From the NCBI GenBank assembly GCA_033065855.1, contig JAVXUO010000638.1, forward strand, positions 1,171,001 to 1,235,000: a stretch of DNA of 64,000 nt, given 5' to 3'. Positions 62,060 through 64,000 of this stretch are shown here, in pieces (position 1 is the stretch's first letter; each line of letters starts with the position of its first letter). Made by a program: the position numbers and the translations under genes. The notes below the pieces were generated by a model. That model had not been told where the DNA came from. It did not search any database and saw only the letters and a list, made by a program, of their open reading frames with translations. The DNA is from Escallonia rubra (lineage: Eukaryota > Streptophyta > Magnoliopsida > Escalloniales > Escalloniaceae).

Positions 62060-62535
62060 AGGGGTGAGCACTGCTCGGTTTGGTCGGTTTAAACGATTCG
62101 GCTTAGTCGGTTTGAATCGGTTTGTCCACTTAAAGACGTTGTTCATTTGCACACTACTAATTGAAGTTATATTTTTTTTAATTTGCATATAATCTTGATG
62201 ATGAGAAAGAATGAGTAAATATAAACTATATATTGGTCAAAATTTTTTTGTATTCTAAGTGTTGTTAATATTTTCATTTCTTTTAACTTTCAAAATTTGT
62301 TTATTTGGAGTTGCTTAGTAAATATGTATAATTATCAATGGAATGTTAATAAAAATACATTAACATATCACAGGTCGGTTCGGTTTCCAAAATGTGAACC
62401 GTGAACCAAACCGAACCAAGATCGGTTTGAAAAATGTGAAACTAAACCATTAAGATATTTAGACGGTTTGGATTAGATTGGATTGGTTCGGTTTGAGCGG
62501 TTTAGATTGATTTGAACGGTTTGATACTCACCCCT
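62060..62535. mobile_element. CGGTTT-rich inverted-repeat element
   Basis: It begins AGGGGTGAGCACTGCTCGG and ends GATACTCACCCCT; AGGGGTGAG and CTCACCCCT are perfect inverted repeats. Both ends carry many CGGTTT motifs (GGTTTGGTCGGTTT on the left; GGTTCGGTTTGAGCGGTTT on the right), with AAACCGAACC inside, so the arms can pair. The central part is AT-rich and non-coding. No target duplication is clear, so the superfamily is open. A decayed relative lies at 1501-2154. Confidence 0.65.
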
Positions 62536-64000
62536 GCGCGAGAGTATTTGAAAGCATTACACTAGAGGGTTTATAGTGCAAAAGAATAGTAACTAATCTC
62601 CACCTGTTACGAAGTGAGCACCATTTATAGACATCTAAGTCAAAGCCCAAAGGGTGGAATCTTATATCTGTGGGAAAATAGAATAGAAGTTCTGCTTGAA
62701 AGGGGAGGTTTTGCCTGCCACTAGAAGTTGCTTCTTGTTTACGAAATGTGGATTAAGATAAGGTTAACTTGCTCTCCCATCCCAAACCCAAATGTTTTGA
62801 CGTCTTGGTGTGCTCATTCATTTATCCTTAAGATCATGGCTATCGAATGAGATCAGCTGACCACTCTTCAAACGAGAACAGGAACAAAATAATAACTTTT
62901 TGACGAGAGATCGGAACACAAACTCAAGAGTTTCTCTTTATTCGAGAACATGTTCATTTATTGAATTTTTAAAGCGGACGTTAACTCTTTAAGACTTGAA
63001 TTTTTAAAGCGAACGATAACTTAACTCTAATTAAACTTTTTAGAACAGTTCTATTTCCTCTACACTTGTAAATTATACTTTGTTATGTCATAGCTTATTA
63101 ACAGGGTTGGTATTTCTTTAGTAAAAGCCTGGTGCAAGTTGGGTTAGTTTTTTTTTTTTTTTTCTATGGATTTAATCAACCAATACCACTTAATTACAAA
63201 ATAAATTAGAATGGGTTGGTTCAGTGATATAGTGGGTTGGTTTTGAAAGCCCATCTATGTAAAATTTCAAAACATCGTGAGTAAATTCCATAAAATAATA
63301 ACCACACCATCTGCCTTTGCACCAACAATTCGTTGCCACCTGTTATAACTGGCAATCATCGAAGATGACCGCTACTGCCACCGGCCTCACAAATGACACC
63401 ACTTCCAGCAGTCACCGGCTGCCGTCAGTCACTACCACTAACAGCCACCACTGCCATCAACCATTCGCCGCCATCTTATATCTTGTTCAATTTTTTTTTA
63501 AAAAAAATCTTTATTTCCGTCAACATATTCAAACGTATCTTACCAAATCCATTCAATACAATTTTTTTTCTCAAGTTAAAATGAGTTAAATTTTGAAAGC
63601 ACGTGAATTTATTATCTCGGATAGAAACCCAACCCAACCAATCCCGCCTATGAGCGACTCTTTTTAACCGCACTTTGTAAAGGTTTCTCATGTTGCAAGA
63701 AATTTAGGAAAGTCAAATTGCACATCCGGTGGAACGGCCACTATGTAACTCGTCCTCTCCTTTTTGGGTCGGGTCACACCACTATGTATTGTCGATCAAT
63801 CAAAACCATACAAATCCTGAGAAGGTGCTCATAGTTTATGCCCCTTTACAGCCACTAATGATAACATTTGCTTTTCTAATCCAGAGTGACATTTCTTTTC
63901 TACTTTGAAATACCACCAATGCATGTCATCTTTCTCTTCAGAGTTTGTGAGGACCACTTTATGTTGATCGCGTCAATAGAAATATAGTTTACTCCAAAAC
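62536..64000. other. Intergenic to window end, no gene seen
   Basis: AT-rich, with poly-T runs (for example near 63150) and short open frames without known domains. A CCACC/GCCACC-rich patch at 63360-63470 reads like low-complexity sequence, not a gene. Confidence 0.45.

Noticed and set aside
1..64000. CRISPR arrays, bacterial operons, riboswitches and tRNA/rRNA genes
   Set aside because: The tandem repeats lack regular unique spacers, the DNA is plant nuclear, and I saw no tRNA-like A/B boxes or rRNA sequence.

Overview
This is a stretch of plant nuclear genome. It is AT-rich, its genes are split by GT-AG introns, and it is littered with small transposons typical of angiosperms (Stowaway-like, Tourist-like, Mutator-like, LTR and LINE-like pieces). 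The protein families (NLA/BAH1, ABCC4-type MRP, paired MATH-domain proteins, plant p23) fit a flowering plant, probably a eudicot; I cannot name the species.

Layout. 1-611: the last two coding exons of the mismatch-repair gene PMS1 (+). 2623-5713: LSM4, an RNA-binding Sm-like protein (+, 7 exons). 7310-11824: a WDR89-like WD40 protein (-, 8 exons). 13503-16683: the HSP90 co-chaperone p23 with a long Gly-Gly-Met tail (-, 6 exons). 16.7-25.2 kb: no host gene seen; it holds a 1-kb tandem duplication, a decayed Tourist-like MITE and an LTR-like piece. 26330-33980: a full-length ABCC transporter of 1508 residues (+, 11 coding exons). 34841-36584 and 40759-42705: two tandem genes encoding double-MATH proteins (-, 6 exons each, identical intron phases), separated by tandem repeats and two MITE-like elements. 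43938-44633: a retro-insertion with a 13-bp target duplication. 45632-48546: NOP16, a ribosome-biogenesis protein (+, 3 exons). 49.4-53.4 kb: a repeat cluster with a nested Stowaway-like/Mutator-like insertion carrying a protein-like fragment. 54882-58526: NLA/BAH1-like SPX-RING E3 ubiquitin ligase (-, 6 exons). 58.5-64 kb: a 1.5-kb putative solo LTR flanked by a 5-bp target duplication, a Stowaway-like MITE and a CGGTTT-rich inverted-repeat element.

The genes do not form a pathway or operon; they are ordinary single plant genes side by side. I joined the coding exons by hand; each complete model has consistent splice phases and ends in a stop codon, but none was checked against transcripts or databases. 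LSM4, the WDR89-like gene and NOP16 carry telo-box-like motifs upstream of the start, a feature common in plant RNA and ribosome-biogenesis genes.

I did not find a clear new biological system. The best leads are gene-structure oddities: a GC-AG intron in the NLA-like gene, a duplicated splice donor in which only one copy keeps frame, a MITE-like element edge at the stop codon of the second MATH gene, a triplicated 3' end of NOP16, and a nested transposon carrying a coding-like fragment.
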